A stretch of 64,000 bases of DNA from Azospirillum rugosum (GCF_017876155.1 NZ_JAGINP010000030.1:37088-101087); one strand, 5' to 3'. Positions 34,482-44,023 are shown, counted from the stretch's first letter. Notes: generated from the letters alone by a model not told the origin. Translations and numbers: made by a program.

Positions 34482-35228
34482 ATGCATCGACTCGTGCTGC
34501 TCCGGCATGGCCAGAGCGTCTGGAACCGCGAGGACCTGTTCACGGGCTGGACCGACGTGGACCTGACCGACCAGGGCGTCGCCGAGACCCGGCATGCCGC
34601 CGGCCTCCTCCGCCAGTCCGGCGTCGACTTCGACGTGGCCTTCACCTCCGTCCTGAAGCGGGCCATCAAGACGCTGGACATCGTGCTGGAGGACATGGAC
34701 CGCCTGTGGCTGCCGGTGCACAAGCACTGGCGCCTGAACGAGCGCCACTACGGCGCGCTCCAGGGGCTGAACAAGACGGAGACGGCGGCCCGGCACGGCG
34801 CCGACCAAGTGTTCGTCTGGCGGCGAAGCTGGGACGTCCCGCCCCCGCCCATCGAACCGGACGACCCGCGCTCGGCCGTCTCCGACCGCCGCTACGCCGG
34901 GCTGGACCGCGCCAACCTGCCGCGCGGAGAAAGCCTGAAGGACACGACGGAGCGGGTAATTCCCTTCTGGCGCGAGGGCATCGTCCCCGCCCTGCGGCTG
35001 GGCGCCCGGGTGCTGGTGGCCGCGCACGGCAACAGCCTGCGCGGCTTGGTCAAGCACCTGGACAACGTCCCCGACCAGGACATCCCGCTGTTCGAAATCC
35101 CCACGAGCCGCCCCCTGGTCTACGAGCTGGACAGCGGCCTGGTCCCGATGCGCCGCTATTTCCTGACGGACGATGGCGGGCAGGAGGAGATCACCTGGCC
35201 GGAACGGAGCGGGAGTGCCGCGGCGTAG
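34482..35228 (+). CDS. gpmA: 2,3-bisphosphoglycerate-dependent phosphoglycerate mutase
   Basis: This 248-residue enzyme interconverts 2- and 3-phosphoglycerate in glycolysis. The phospho-histidine is in LVLLRHGQSVWN near residue 9, LNERHYGALQGLNK near 88 is specific for cofactor-dependent mutases, and the second catalytic His is in AAHGNSLRGLVKHL near 180. AGGGAGGA lies seven bases before ATG 34482. The length is normal for the dPGM family. It is a single gene followed by a palindromic element. Confidence 0.96.
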   Translation: MHRLVLLRHGQSVWNREDLFTGWTDVDLTDQGVAETRHAAGLLRQSGVDFDVAFTSVLKRAIKTLDIVLEDMDRLWLPVHKHWRLNERHYGALQGLNKTETAARHGADQVFVWRRSWDVPPPPIEPDDPRSAVSDRRYAGLDRANLPRGESLKDTTERVIPFWREGIVPALRLGARVLVAAHGNSLRGLVKHLDNVPDQDIPLFEIPTSRPLVYELDSGLVPMRRYFLTDDGGQEEITWPERSGSAAA

Positions 35229-35253
35229 GGGGTTGGTGGAGAGTGGTTTCGTT

Positions 35254-35360
35254 GGGCCCCCACCCTAACCCTCCCCCACTTCGCGGGGGAGGGACTTGGC
35301 GCAGGTGAGGCGGCAGTCCCCTCCCTCGCCGAAGGTGGGGGAGGGTTAGGGTGGGGGCCC
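35254..35360. repeat. REP/BIME-like element D with perfect 26-bp ends
   Basis: The 107-bp element is bounded by perfect 26-base inverted repeats (35254-35279 and 35335-35360) that begin GGGCCCCCACCCTAACC. Inner arms include CTTCGCGG and CTCCCTCGCC units. It lies between the convergent gpmA and helicase genes. Confidence 0.85.
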
Positions 35361-35392
35361 AGCGCAACCGCTTAACCGCCCGAATCCGACAG

Positions 35393-37678
35393 TTACGCCC
35401 CCGCCGGCCGCCGGCCCCGGTGCCCGGCCCCACCCTTGCCGCGCTTTTTGCCGGGAAGCGGGTGGTGGAAATGCGGGTGGCCGCCTTGCGGCTGCGCCGG
35501 CGCGCCGTCCGCCGGTGCCGGTGCCGGCCCGCCGCGGCGCTGACCGTCGCCACCACGGCGCCCACGGCGCCCGCTGTGCTCCTCCACCCGACCGGCGTAG
35601 CAGTTGTCGCAGACCCGGAAGCGGTGGTTCGCCTTCAGCCGCGTCCCGCAGACCGGGCAGGCGCGGGCGAGCGAGCGCTCCGCCAGCGTCCGTTCGATGA
35701 AGGCGTTCAGCATGGCCCGGCGTTCCTGGCACAGGTCCATCTCCGGATAGGAGTCCGGGAAACGGTAGGCCAGCCAAGCGTAGGCCGTCAGCTCCTTCAC
35801 CGCCCGCTCCGCCCGCTCCAGCTCCACGTCGGTGCCGACGCGGTGGTGGAAGCGCTCCGCTTCGTCCGGGGCGGGGTTGGGCATGCCCTTGCCCTGGTTG
35901 ATCGCCCAGCGGGCGAGTAGCAGCAGGTTGTTCTTGTCGCGCACGTCGATCGGGCAGCGCGCCAGCATGTCGCGCTGGGCCAGCGGCAGCTTCGCCTTGT
36001 CCACGGCGGCGGCGGCCTGGATGCGCTGCTCCAGGTCGGTCATGCGGAAGGTCTGGTTGGCGCGCAGCAGCTCCTGCCCGGCGGTGCGCAGCACCTTGGC
36101 GAGGCTGTCGGTGTCCAGCTCCCGCGCGATGGCCTCCACGTGGGTCAGGTTGGGGCTGATCCAGGCGCGCGGGTCTTCCGGCGGCTTGGGCGGGGTGGTC
36201 AGCGCCCGGCGCACCGGGTTGATGTTCTCGCCCTCCAGCACCGCGACGCGCCCTTCCTCGTGCATGCCGAAGCGGCCGGCGCGCCCGCCGATCTGGCGGA
36301 TTTCCGACGAGGTCAGCTCGCGCTCCTCCCGCCCGTCGAACTTGCGGGTGGTGGACAGCACGACGCGCGCCACCGGCAGGTTGAGGCCCATGCCGATGGC
36401 GTCGGTCGCCACCAGGACGTCGGCCGTGCCCTCACGGAAGCGCCGCGCCTCGGCCCGCCGCACCTCCGGCGACAGGGCGCCGTAGATCACCGCGACCGTG
36501 TGGTCGCGGGCCAGCAGGTCGCGCCGCAGCCCCATCACGTCCTTGCGCGAGAAGGCGATGACCGCGTCGCCCCGGCGCACGTTGGCGAGCGGCACCCGCT
36601 CCTCCTGGATGCGCAGCGGCGACTTGCGGGTGAACTCCACGACCTCCAGCTCCTCGCCCAGCGCGGTGGCGAGCCGCTGGACGTAGGGAATGGCGTCGGC
36701 GGAGCCGGTCATCAGGATCTCCGGCGCCGCGACGCCGGCCACCGCCTGGGTCCAGGCCCAGCCGCGGTCGGGGTCGCCGATCATCTGGATCTCGTCGATG
36801 ACGCAGGCGCCCCACACCTTGCCGGTGTTGACCATCTCGATGGTGGAGGAGGTGAAGGCCGCCCCCGGCCGCACGTCGCGCTCCTCGCCGGTGACGAGGC
36901 TGCACGGGCGCCCGCGGTTCTCCAGCGCCTCCTGCCCCTCCAGCGCCAGCAGGCGCAGCGGGGCGAGGTAGCAGCCGCTCTCCGCCTCGGCCAGCCGGTC
37001 CATGGCGGCGTGCGTCTTGCCGGAGTTGGTGGGGCCGACGAACAGCCGCAGCTTGCGCACCATGGCGCGCGCCGTGGCGAAGCTGTCGAGATAGACGCCG
37101 AGGCCCGACGCGTTCTCCAGCCGCTCCCGTCGCACCTTCAGGCCGGCGCGGGCGGCGGCGGTGGAGAAGGCCTCCTCCAGCGCGTCGAGCAGCGCCTGAA
37201 GGCGCGGGATGCGCCCGCCGAAGCCGACCACGCGGCCAAGCTCGTCGGCGAAGCCCTTGGGCCGCCAGGACTCGCCGAAGCCCTCCGCCCGCTTGGCCAT
37301 GGAGGCGAACCAGCTGTCCACACGCCCGCGCGCCTTCTCGACGGCCGGCGAGGCGAGCCCGGCGGCCTTGACCTTCTTGCCCAGCGCGCGGGCCTGCGGA
37401 CGGCCGAAGCCCTCCTCCGACGTCATCAGGCCCCACAGCTCGGCCTCGATGTCCGGAAGCGGGCCCAGGGCCACGCGGAAGCGCAGCTTCAGCCGGCGGT
37501 CGGTGCCGGGAACCACGACCTCGTGCACCACGGCGACCGACCAGCGGGCCGGCGTGCTGTCGGCGTCCACCTCGAAGCCGTCGCCGCGCACCACGGCCGC
37601 GATGGCGCGGAGCGCGTCGCGCCGGTCGAACTCGTCCGCGGTTCCGGGTTGGCGGGGTGTGGTTTCGTCGTCGTTCAT
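35393..37678 (-). CDS. Suv3-like ATP-dependent RNA helicase with zinc ribbon
   Basis: This 761-residue protein is a superfamily 2 helicase of the Suv3 type. Walker A GPTNSGKT is at residues 215-222, and the DEIQ box at 295-298 (ACVIDEIQMIGD) replaces DEAD, as in Suv3. Motif III lies near LMTGSAD, ATDAIGMGLNLP is motif V and QIGGRAGRFG motif VI. A zinc ribbon (CPVC and CDNC) follows near 685-710, then a basic Gly/Arg/Pro-rich tail of about 70 residues fit for RNA binding. In mitochondria Suv3 unwinds RNA for the degradosome. ATG 37678 begins a region where the frame looks real; upstream in-frame sequence lacks features. Confidence 0.88.
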   Translation of the reverse strand: MNDDETTPRQPGTADEFDRRDALRAIAAVVRGDGFEVDADSTPARWSVAVVHEVVVPGTDRRLKLRFRVALGPLPDIEAELWGLMTSEEGFGRPQARALGKKVKAAGLASPAVEKARGRVDSWFASMAKRAEGFGESWRPKGFADELGRVVGFGGRIPRLQALLDALEEAFSTAAARAGLKVRRERLENASGLGVYLDSFATARAMVRKLRLFVGPTNSGKTHAAMDRLAEAESGCYLAPLRLLALEGQEALENRGRPCSLVTGEERDVRPGAAFTSSTIEMVNTGKVWGACVIDEIQMIGDPDRGWAWTQAVAGVAAPEILMTGSADAIPYVQRLATALGEELEVVEFTRKSPLRIQEERVPLANVRRGDAVIAFSRKDVMGLRRDLLARDHTVAVIYGALSPEVRRAEARRFREGTADVLVATDAIGMGLNLPVARVVLSTTRKFDGREERELTSSEIRQIGGRAGRFGMHEEGRVAVLEGENINPVRRALTTPPKPPEDPRAWISPNLTHVEAIARELDTDSLAKVLRTAGQELLRANQTFRMTDLEQRIQAAAAVDKAKLPLAQRDMLARCPIDVRDKNNLLLLARWAINQGKGMPNPAPDEAERFHHRVGTDVELERAERAVKELTAYAWLAYRFPDSYPEMDLCQERRAMLNAFIERTLAERSLARACPVCGTRLKANHRFRVCDNCYAGRVEEHSGRRGRRGGDGQRRGGPAPAPADGAPAQPQGGHPHFHHPLPGKKRGKGGAGHRGRRPAGA

Positions 37679-38163
37679 CAGGATCTTCTTGTTGTCGTTC
37701 GTTGTCGCCGGGCGCCCACCGCGACCATCCACCGCCGCGGTTCCGCGGGAAGCCCGCGAAGTGCACACCTCGAATTTTGGAACAGCGCCGGAGGGATGCC
37801 GGCACGGCGAGGACGTCGATCCCCCATCTGCACACCGGTGACCAGCCGGCGTACCTATATGGGCGGAGCCGTTTTTCACCGCAAGCCGATTCCGTGGTCC
37901 CCCGGCAAGGCCGGGCTAATTCGCCTGTCCTGCCCTTTCGCCGTTCCCACCGCTGCGAAAAAGGGGCGTCACCAGCCACATAGATCGACGTTGCGCAGCG
38001 ATCGTCCATCAAAGGGGGTAATCGTTCGCGCAGCTCGGCGGGACTCCCCGATCGGATGGGTTAGTAAGCATTACCGTCTGACCGGGCCGTATCCCGTCAT
38101 GCATCATCGGTGCGGTGACAGCGCATTGAATTGTCGCTACGCAAAATTGTTTAGGAGATCTGC
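37679..38163. other. gene-free region at the start of the polysaccharide locus
   Basis: No supported gene or repeat. Base composition becomes AT-richer from about 38050 to the WecG-type gene, which is probably the promoter zone of the polysaccharide transcript. Confidence 0.45.
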
Positions 38164-38946
38164 ATGCCGAGCCCTCGTGAAGTCCTGGCACTGATCGAGA
38201 GAATCCGGTGCATTTCAAGCGAAGAAGAGCGTCACGCCTTGCTGGATTCCTTGGCTGCCGTGGATCGGCCGACCATCCTGTCGTTCGTCAACGCGCACGG
38301 CGTGAACCTCTGCGCGCGGTCGGCGCCGGCGCTGACGGCCTTCCGGTCGTCGGACGTGCTGCTGCGCGACGGCGTGGCGCTGGAACTGGCACTGCCCCGG
38401 CTGGATTTGCCGGCCGGCTTCAACATGAACGGCACCGACTTCATCCCCTTGCTGCTCCGCACTTTTCCCGCGCGGAAGGTGGCGGTCTACGGCACGGCGG
38501 ACCCGTGGCTGGAGCGCGGCGTCGAGCGGCTGAAGGCCGGCACGCCGCACCGCTACGTCGACACCCAACACGGCTTCCACCCCGTGGAGCATTACATCGA
38601 GCGCGCCCGGGAGCACCGGCCCGACATCATCATCCTCGCCATGGGCATGCCCCGGCAGGAAGAGGTCGCGGTCCTGCTGAAGCGCGCGCTCGATCATCCC
38701 GTTTTGATCGTGAACGGGGGCGCAATCGTCGATTTCCTCGCCGGAAGGTTTGCGCGCGCCCCGACGTACATTCAGCGCCTGGGCCTCGAATGGGCGTTTC
38801 GCCTGGCCCAGGAACCCCGCCGCCTGTTCCGCCGCTACTGCGTCGGAGCCTTCGGCTTTGCCCACAATGTCCTGCTTATGCGCCGTGCCGCCGCCTCGCG
38901 TTCGTCCAGCGCCCCAGCACCAGCGCCCATGCATAAGGAGCTTTGA
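38164..38946 (+). CDS. WecG/TagA/CpsF family glycosyltransferase
   Basis: This 260-residue cytoplasmic transferase moves a sugar from a nucleotide donor onto a lipid-linked acceptor. Family marks are FNMNGTDFIPLLL, VAVYGTADPWLERGVE, PDIIILAMGMPRQEEV (the GxPxQE motif) and NGGAIVDFLAGRFARAPTYIQRLGLEWAFRLAQEPRRLFRRY near the end. TAGGAG lies six bases before the ATG. It is the first gene of the polysaccharide block, three bases before the Wzc-type gene, so the two are coupled. The sugar could be ManNAcA, GlcA or glucose; the sequence does not decide. Confidence 0.9.
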   Translation: MPSPREVLALIERIRCISSEEERHALLDSLAAVDRPTILSFVNAHGVNLCARSAPALTAFRSSDVLLRDGVALELALPRLDLPAGFNMNGTDFIPLLLRTFPARKVAVYGTADPWLERGVERLKAGTPHRYVDTQHGFHPVEHYIERAREHRPDIIILAMGMPRQEEVAVLLKRALDHPVLIVNGGAIVDFLAGRFARAPTYIQRLGLEWAFRLAQEPRRLFRRYCVGAFGFAHNVLLMRRAAASRSSSAPAPAPMHKEL

Positions 38947-38949
38947 GAA

Positions 38950-41298
38950 GTGGAAAACCTGCCCCAGATCAACCACGGCGGTCCGCCGGTCCCGGCTTGG
39001 CCCGCCGTTCCCGGCCCGGCCGCCCGTGCCGAGTTCGAGGGTCAGACGCCGTCCATGGGCCCGGACTTCCGGTTCATCCTGCGGGTGCTGGGCAGCCACA
39101 AGTGGCTGATCGCCTGCATCGTGGTGGTGCTGACGGGCCTGTCGGCGCTCGGCGTGTCGACGCTGAAGGACCAGTACACCTCCGAAGCCCTTCTGCTGGT
39201 GGACAACCGCCAGGTGCGCATCGTGCGTGAGGTGGACCAGGTGGTCGGCTCCCTCCCCACGGAGGACGCCGCCATCCTGAGCGAGATCGAGATCCTGAAG
39301 TCGCAGCAGGTGCTGAACCAGGTGGTGAACGATCTCCAGCTCACCAAGCATCCGGAGTTCAACCCGCCGGCGCAGGAGGACGAGACCCTGCCGTTCGTCG
39401 AACGCGCGGTGGCCTACGGCCGCGACCTCGCCGGCCGGGTCTGGGGCGACAGCCTGCCGGGCCCGGTGGCCTGGATGCTGAGCCACGGCGACGAGATGGC
39501 CCAGGACATCCGGGCCCGCGAGGCGCACGCGGCGCTGGGCAACGACCAGATCATCGCCCGCATCCACCGCAAGCTGGACGTGGCCATCGTCGGCCGGTCG
39601 CGCGTGATCCAGGTCCGCTTCTCGTCGAAGGAGCCGCAGCTGAGCCGCGACGTGGTGGACGGCATCGTCCGCCGCTACATGGAAACCCGCCAGCAGATGG
39701 ACCGCGACCTGTCGACCAGCGCGATCTCCTGGCTGCAGGACCGCATCACCACCCTGCGCCGGGAAGTGGCCGAGGCCGACCAGAAGGTCGAGACGGCCCG
39801 CGTCAAGGGCGGCCTGCTGAAGGGCGGCACCGGCCTGATGGCCCAGAACGAGCTTGAGCAGACCCGCCTGCGCCTGGCCGAGGCCTCGGCCATCCGCGCC
39901 CGCTCGGTCGCCCAGGCCGACGCGCTGGAGCGCAACCTGAAGGCCGGCAACTGGAACGCCATCGGCGGCAGCATCGCCTCGCCGGTCGTCGCCCAGCTCC
40001 GCGCCACGGTGGCGGCGATCTCCACCGAGATGGCCCAGCTGTCCCGCCAGTACGGTCCCAAGCACCCGCGCATCGTCGAGCTGCAGGGCCGCCTGAACGA
40101 GGCGAACGCCTCGCTCCAGCAGGAAATCCGCCGCGAGATCAACGGCGTCCGCGAGGCCGCCCAGGTCGCCGTGGAGCAGGAAAGCGCCCTGAAGACGATG
40201 ATCGGCCGCATGGAGGGCAACTACGCCACCATGCAGGAAAGCGCGATCCCGCTGCGCACGCTGGAATCCGAGGCGACGGCCAAGCGCCAGCTCCTCGACA
40301 GCCTGCTCGGCCGCCTGGAAGAGGTCGAGGCCCAGAAGGACAGCCGCGCCTTCCCGGCCGCCGTCAAGCTGGTGTCGGCGCCGCAGGTCCCGCACGAGCC
40401 GTCGGGTCCGTTCCGCATCCTCCTGCTGCTGGCCGGCTTCGTCGCCTCGCTCGCCCTGGCCGTCTTCTCGGTCTTCGGCCTGGAGCTTCTCCAGCGCCAC
40501 GTCCACACCCCGGACGCCGTCCGCCGCATCCTGGGCGTCGGCACCGTCCACATCGTGCCGCACCAGAGCGACCGCGGTGCCAAGGGCCGGCTGTACAAGG
40601 TCTTCCAGCGCCATCCCTTCTCGCTGTTCAGCGAATCGCTCCGCGCCCTGTTCCGCAACCATCTGGCGGACCTCGGCCCGGTGGGCTCCCTGGCGGTGAC
40701 CTCGGCCCGCCCGCAGGACGGCAAGACCTCGCTCAGCCTCGCCGTGGCTCAGGTGGCGAGCCAGGCCGGACGCCGCGTGGTGGTGGTGGACACCGACTTC
40801 CGCCGGTCGCGCATCGACGGCCTGTTCGACCTGTCCGCCAAGAAGGGCCTGTCCGACTGGATCGCGGGTGAGGCCATGCTGGACGAGATCGTCCACGTGT
40901 CCGACGACGTGCCCTTCGCGATGGTCCCGGCGGGCAAGCTGAACTCCATGACGCTGGATCGTTTCAACGTCGACTGCCTGGTGCAGCTGATGGCCGGCCT
41001 GTCGCCCAGCTTCGACCTGGTGGTGTTCGACACCGCCCCGGCGCTGGCGGTGTCCGACGCCCGGATCGTCTGCGGCGCCGCTTCCAAGGTCCTGTTCGTC
41101 ACCCGCTGGGGCCACACCACGGCCAGCGACCTGCACGCGGTGGCGGACCTCGGCCCGATCGACCACGACAAGTTCGTGTGCGTGATGACCGACGTGAACC
41201 TGAAGAAGGCCGCCAGCAAGGGCTACCAGGGTCCGTACAACAGCTACGTCGCGACCCGGAAGTACTACGGCAACCCGACCATGCGGGCCACGTCCTAA
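38950..41298 (+). CDS. Wzc-type polysaccharide co-polymerase and tyrosine autokinase
   Basis: This 782-residue inner-membrane protein controls chain length and export of polysaccharide. Helix 1 is at about residues 52-70 and helix 2 at about 488-508. The region between is the periplasmic Wzz/GNVR domain with long helices (about 240-440) ending near AIPLRTLESEATAKRQL. The cytoplasmic kinase has Walker A ARPQDGKTS near 583, A' VVVVDTDFRR near 605 and B LVVFDTAPAL near 693. Five tyrosines close to the C-terminus (759-775) form the usual autophosphorylation cluster. The start is GTG 38950, with AAGGAG upstream. A cognate phosphatase is not adjacent. Confidence 0.93.
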   Translation: MENLPQINHGGPPVPAWPAVPGPAARAEFEGQTPSMGPDFRFILRVLGSHKWLIACIVVVLTGLSALGVSTLKDQYTSEALLLVDNRQVRIVREVDQVVGSLPTEDAAILSEIEILKSQQVLNQVVNDLQLTKHPEFNPPAQEDETLPFVERAVAYGRDLAGRVWGDSLPGPVAWMLSHGDEMAQDIRAREAHAALGNDQIIARIHRKLDVAIVGRSRVIQVRFSSKEPQLSRDVVDGIVRRYMETRQQMDRDLSTSAISWLQDRITTLRREVAEADQKVETARVKGGLLKGGTGLMAQNELEQTRLRLAEASAIRARSVAQADALERNLKAGNWNAIGGSIASPVVAQLRATVAAISTEMAQLSRQYGPKHPRIVELQGRLNEANASLQQEIRREINGVREAAQVAVEQESALKTMIGRMEGNYATMQESAIPLRTLESEATAKRQLLDSLLGRLEEVEAQKDSRAFPAAVKLVSAPQVPHEPSGPFRILLLLAGFVASLALAVFSVFGLELLQRHVHTPDAVRRILGVGTVHIVPHQSDRGAKGRLYKVFQRHPFSLFSESLRALFRNHLADLGPVGSLAVTSARPQDGKTSLSLAVAQVASQAGRRVVVVDTDFRRSRIDGLFDLSAKKGLSDWIAGEAMLDEIVHVSDDVPFAMVPAGKLNSMTLDRFNVDCLVQLMAGLSPSFDLVVFDTAPALAVSDARIVCGAASKVLFVTRWGHTTASDLHAVADLGPIDHDKFVCVMTDVNLKKAASKGYQGPYNSYVATRKYYGNPTMRATS

Positions 41299-41307
41299 CC
41301 ATCCCGA

Positions 41308-41378
41308 TGCAAAGCCCTTCTCCCCGCCATTTAACGAAGGTTGGGGAGAGGGGTTTGGGATGAAGGGGCGGCCGCGAG
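41308..41378. repeat. single REP-like unit E
   Basis: A degenerate copy of the repeat family (CCCTTCTCCCCGCC, a spacer, then GGGGAGAGGGGTTTGGGATG) follows the Wzc-type gene. Only one unit is present. Confidence 0.5.
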
Positions 41379-41403
41379 GCTGAAAACGACTTCGAAGCCG
41401 GAC

Positions 41404-41521
41404 GTCACCACAGAGGCACAGAGACACAGAGAACATCACAAACAGGCCAGCTCCCCCGGACCGATCCGACGAGCACAAGTGCTTTTGTGAGTTCTCTGTG
41501 TCTCCGTGTCTCTGTGGTGAC
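41404..41521. repeat. long inverted repeat of the CACCACAGAG type
   Basis: Thirty-base arms at 41404-41433 and 41492-41521 are complementary except at two positions, around a 58-base loop. The arm is rich in CAGAGACACAGAG. It is unrelated to the REP-like family. Similar ACCACAGAGACACAGAG strings are known to me as dispersed intergenic repeats in diverse bacteria. Confidence 0.8.
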
Positions 41522-41566
41522 GATCATTTCTGAAATTGCTCACCACAACCACGAGGCCCGACGCCC

Positions 41567-42832
41567 ATGGCCCAGACCTCGCCGAAACGCTTCCCGCCGC
41601 TTTCGCTCTCCCGCCGCGACGCGTTGCGCGCCGTGGCCGCGGCGGCCGTGCTGGCCAGCTGCAAGGCCACCACCGACCCGTCGGTCGCCGAGGCGGCCTC
41701 GACCGCCGCCACCTCGCGCGCGGTCCCCGACGTGACCCTGCGCGATGCCTGCCGCGCCGCCGGCATCAAGCACGGCGCCGCCCGCGACCATTACATCGAG
41801 CCGGAAGATCCCATGCTCGACCGGCTGATGGAGCGGGAGTGCGACGTCGTCACGCCGGAGAACGGCGGGAAATGGGCGGTCTTCCAGCCGCAGGAAGGCC
41901 AGTTCGACTGGAGCCGTTTCGACGCTTCCGTGGAGCTGGCGCGGCGCATCGGCGCCCAGCCGAACTGGCACTGCGCCCTGTGGCAGCACATGGGCATGCC
42001 CGATTACATGAAGCTGCCGCAGCGGCGGATGGCCGAGCTGGGGATCGGGGAGAAGGCCTACTTCTCGGCCGAAGGCACGCTGTCGCCCGACAACTACTGG
42101 CAGCGCTTCACCGACATGGTCGCGGCCGTGAAGAACCGCTACGGCGACATCTTCTACCGCATCGATGTCGTCAACGAGGTCTTCTTCTGGGAGACGGGGC
42201 GCAGCCATCCCCAGGAACAGGACCGCTACGGGTTTCGCCGCGGCCAGTGGTGGGTGGCGGCGGGCGGGGCGACCAAGGGGCCGGAGTGGATGGACCCCTT
42301 CTTCCACCACATCCGCAAGGAATTCCCCTCGGCCAAGCTGGTCCTGAACGAGTTCGGGATCGAGATCGACGAGGGCTGGCAGCAGCGCAAGCGCGCCTAC
42401 CTCCAGACCTGGCTGACCGACGCGGTCAAGCGCGGTGTTCCGATCGACGGGCTGGGGCTGCAAAGCCACCTGATGGCCGGCAAGCCCTATGACCGCGACG
42501 GCATGCGCGGCTTCCTGCGCGCGGTGGACCGGCTGGGCCTGCCCGTCCACATCACCGAGTTCGACGTGGACGAGCGTCACCTGCCGCGCAGTTGGTCCCG
42601 CGCCGAAAAGGACCGCGCCATGGCCTTCCTCGCCGCCCAGTATGTCGGCGACATCGCCGGCAACGCCAAGCTGGCGGAGCTGGTCTGGTGGCACCTGCGG
42701 TCCGATATGAACTACATCGCGCGGGAATTTCCGGAGCTGAACCCGCACCCGTCGCCCTACGACGCGGCGTCCAAGCCGTTGCCGATCTACGAGGCCACGG
42801 TGCAGGCCCTGCGTAATCGGAACAGGGCCTAG
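41567..42832 (+). CDS. GH10 endo-1,4-beta-xylanase-like lipoprotein
   Basis: This 421-residue protein begins with twin arginines (RR at 16-17) and a lipobox VLASC with Cys32, suggesting export and lipid anchoring. The barrel is GH10: FDWSRFDASVELARRIGAQPNWHCALWQH, then acid/base Glu204 in IDVVNEVFFWE and nucleophile Glu331 in VHITEFDVDE. WWHLRSDMNYI replaces the usual W-G-xxD near the end. GH10 enzymes cut beta-1,4-xylans or related glycans. Set inside an exopolysaccharide locus, it probably trims or releases the organism's own polymer instead of plant xylan; this is inferred. Confidence 0.9.
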   Translation: MAQTSPKRFPPLSLSRRDALRAVAAAAVLASCKATTDPSVAEAASTAATSRAVPDVTLRDACRAAGIKHGAARDHYIEPEDPMLDRLMERECDVVTPENGGKWAVFQPQEGQFDWSRFDASVELARRIGAQPNWHCALWQHMGMPDYMKLPQRRMAELGIGEKAYFSAEGTLSPDNYWQRFTDMVAAVKNRYGDIFYRIDVVNEVFFWETGRSHPQEQDRYGFRRGQWWVAAGGATKGPEWMDPFFHHIRKEFPSAKLVLNEFGIEIDEGWQQRKRAYLQTWLTDAVKRGVPIDGLGLQSHLMAGKPYDRDGMRGFLRAVDRLGLPVHITEFDVDERHLPRSWSRAEKDRAMAFLAAQYVGDIAGNAKLAELVWWHLRSDMNYIAREFPELNPHPSPYDAASKPLPIYEATVQALRNRNRA

Positions 42833-42856
42833 CAGCCGGGTAATATCGAAACCGAC

Positions 42857-43825
42857 ATGGCGTACCCCCTGCACGAGGGCTCCACCGTGGAACGTACGAC
42901 AGCGAACGATCTGGTTGCCCGCTACAAGCGCAAGTTCGGCCTGTCGCCGAGCTATCCCTTGAGCGAGGCGATGGTGCTCCAGCACTGGAACCTGGAGCGC
43001 CGATTGGCCCGCGAGTTGCTCGACTCCCGCCGGGAGGAGCGCTGGTCCATCTTCGAACGCGCCTACACCGCGCTGTACAAGAATTGTCCCTGGCTGAACG
43101 ATGCGGTGGACACCTCCGTCCACGACGATCAGCTCGATTTCGGCCATTTCCTGACCTTGCTGCGGGGCGCCAAGGACGTCTACGAGGTCGGGTCGGGCAA
43201 GGCCCGGCTGCTCGGCTTCCTGGCGCGCCACGGCTATTCCTGCGTCGCCACCGAGATCACGCGGGAGCGCGGCGAGCGCTGGACCGACGAGCGCGCCAAC
43301 GTGACCTGGCGCTGCTGCGACGGCGTCAACCTCGCGGAATTCGAACCGCGCGACCGGTATGACGCGGTCGTCTCCACCCACGTCATCGAGCATTTCCATC
43401 CGGACGACGTGCCGACGCACCTGAAGAACGTGCACGCCATCCTGAAGCCGGGCGGGCGCTACGTGCTCAGCATGCCGCACAAGCACGCGGGACCGATGGA
43501 TCTGTCGGAGGTGTTCGGGCTGGACGAGCCGGTCTGCATGCACCTGCGCGAATACACCTGGGCGGAGACGGAACGGGCGCTGGCCGATGCCGGCTTCACG
43601 GGCATGAAGGCGGTCTACGTCGCCCCGCTCGCCGTGCGGCGGCGGCTTCCCATCCACTTCTCCGGACGCCTCTACCTCGCCTATGTCAAGGCCGTCGAGG
43701 CCCTGTTGGGTGCGATGCCATTAACCATGCGGCGCAAGCTCAGCGCGCTCGGCCAGCTCTACCTGTTCCGGCCGGAGGTGTTCATGGTCGCGCACAAGCC
43801 GGCGGACGCCAAATCGCGGGCCTAA
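42857..43825 (+). CDS. class I SAM-dependent methyltransferase
   Basis: This 322-residue cytoplasmic protein has an N-terminal helical part of about 105 residues and a Rossmann methyltransferase domain. Motif I is YEVGSGKARLLGFLARHGY near residue 110, a later acidic step is in TEITRER, and motif post-I/IV is DAVVSTHVIEHFHPDD near 175. LKNVHAILKPGGRYVLSMPH follows. Such enzymes often methylate sugars or lipids in polysaccharide clusters. It starts 24 bases after the GH10 gene and is probably cotranscribed. The acceptor is unknown; the C-terminus has short hydrophobic stretches but no clear membrane helix. Confidence 0.85.
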   Translation: MAYPLHEGSTVERTTANDLVARYKRKFGLSPSYPLSEAMVLQHWNLERRLARELLDSRREERWSIFERAYTALYKNCPWLNDAVDTSVHDDQLDFGHFLTLLRGAKDVYEVGSGKARLLGFLARHGYSCVATEITRERGERWTDERANVTWRCCDGVNLAEFEPRDRYDAVVSTHVIEHFHPDDVPTHLKNVHAILKPGGRYVLSMPHKHAGPMDLSEVFGLDEPVCMHLREYTWAETERALADAGFTGMKAVYVAPLAVRRRLPIHFSGRLYLAYVKAVEALLGAMPLTMRRKLSALGQLYLFRPEVFMVAHKPADAKSRA

Positions 43826-44023
43826 AATTGTAACAGGTTCAGAGGTTTGTGGGCGCGGGGCCGCACTGTTGCGCGAGCGACGCAGTAAAGTGCGATTCTC
43901 GCGTCCCTTTCTTTTCACAGCCTATAGTGGCTTTTGAGCAGCATTTCGCTAAAATTTGAAATACCTCGTTAACCATTCTGGACGAACCTGGGCTCCACCG
44001 AAAACGGAGAGAGGTTTCTTCCA

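Noticed and set aside
38215..41478. 1087-codon open frame on the minus strand
   Set aside because: Antisense to the Wzc-type gene, which has clear Walker and tyrosine motifs on the plus strand.
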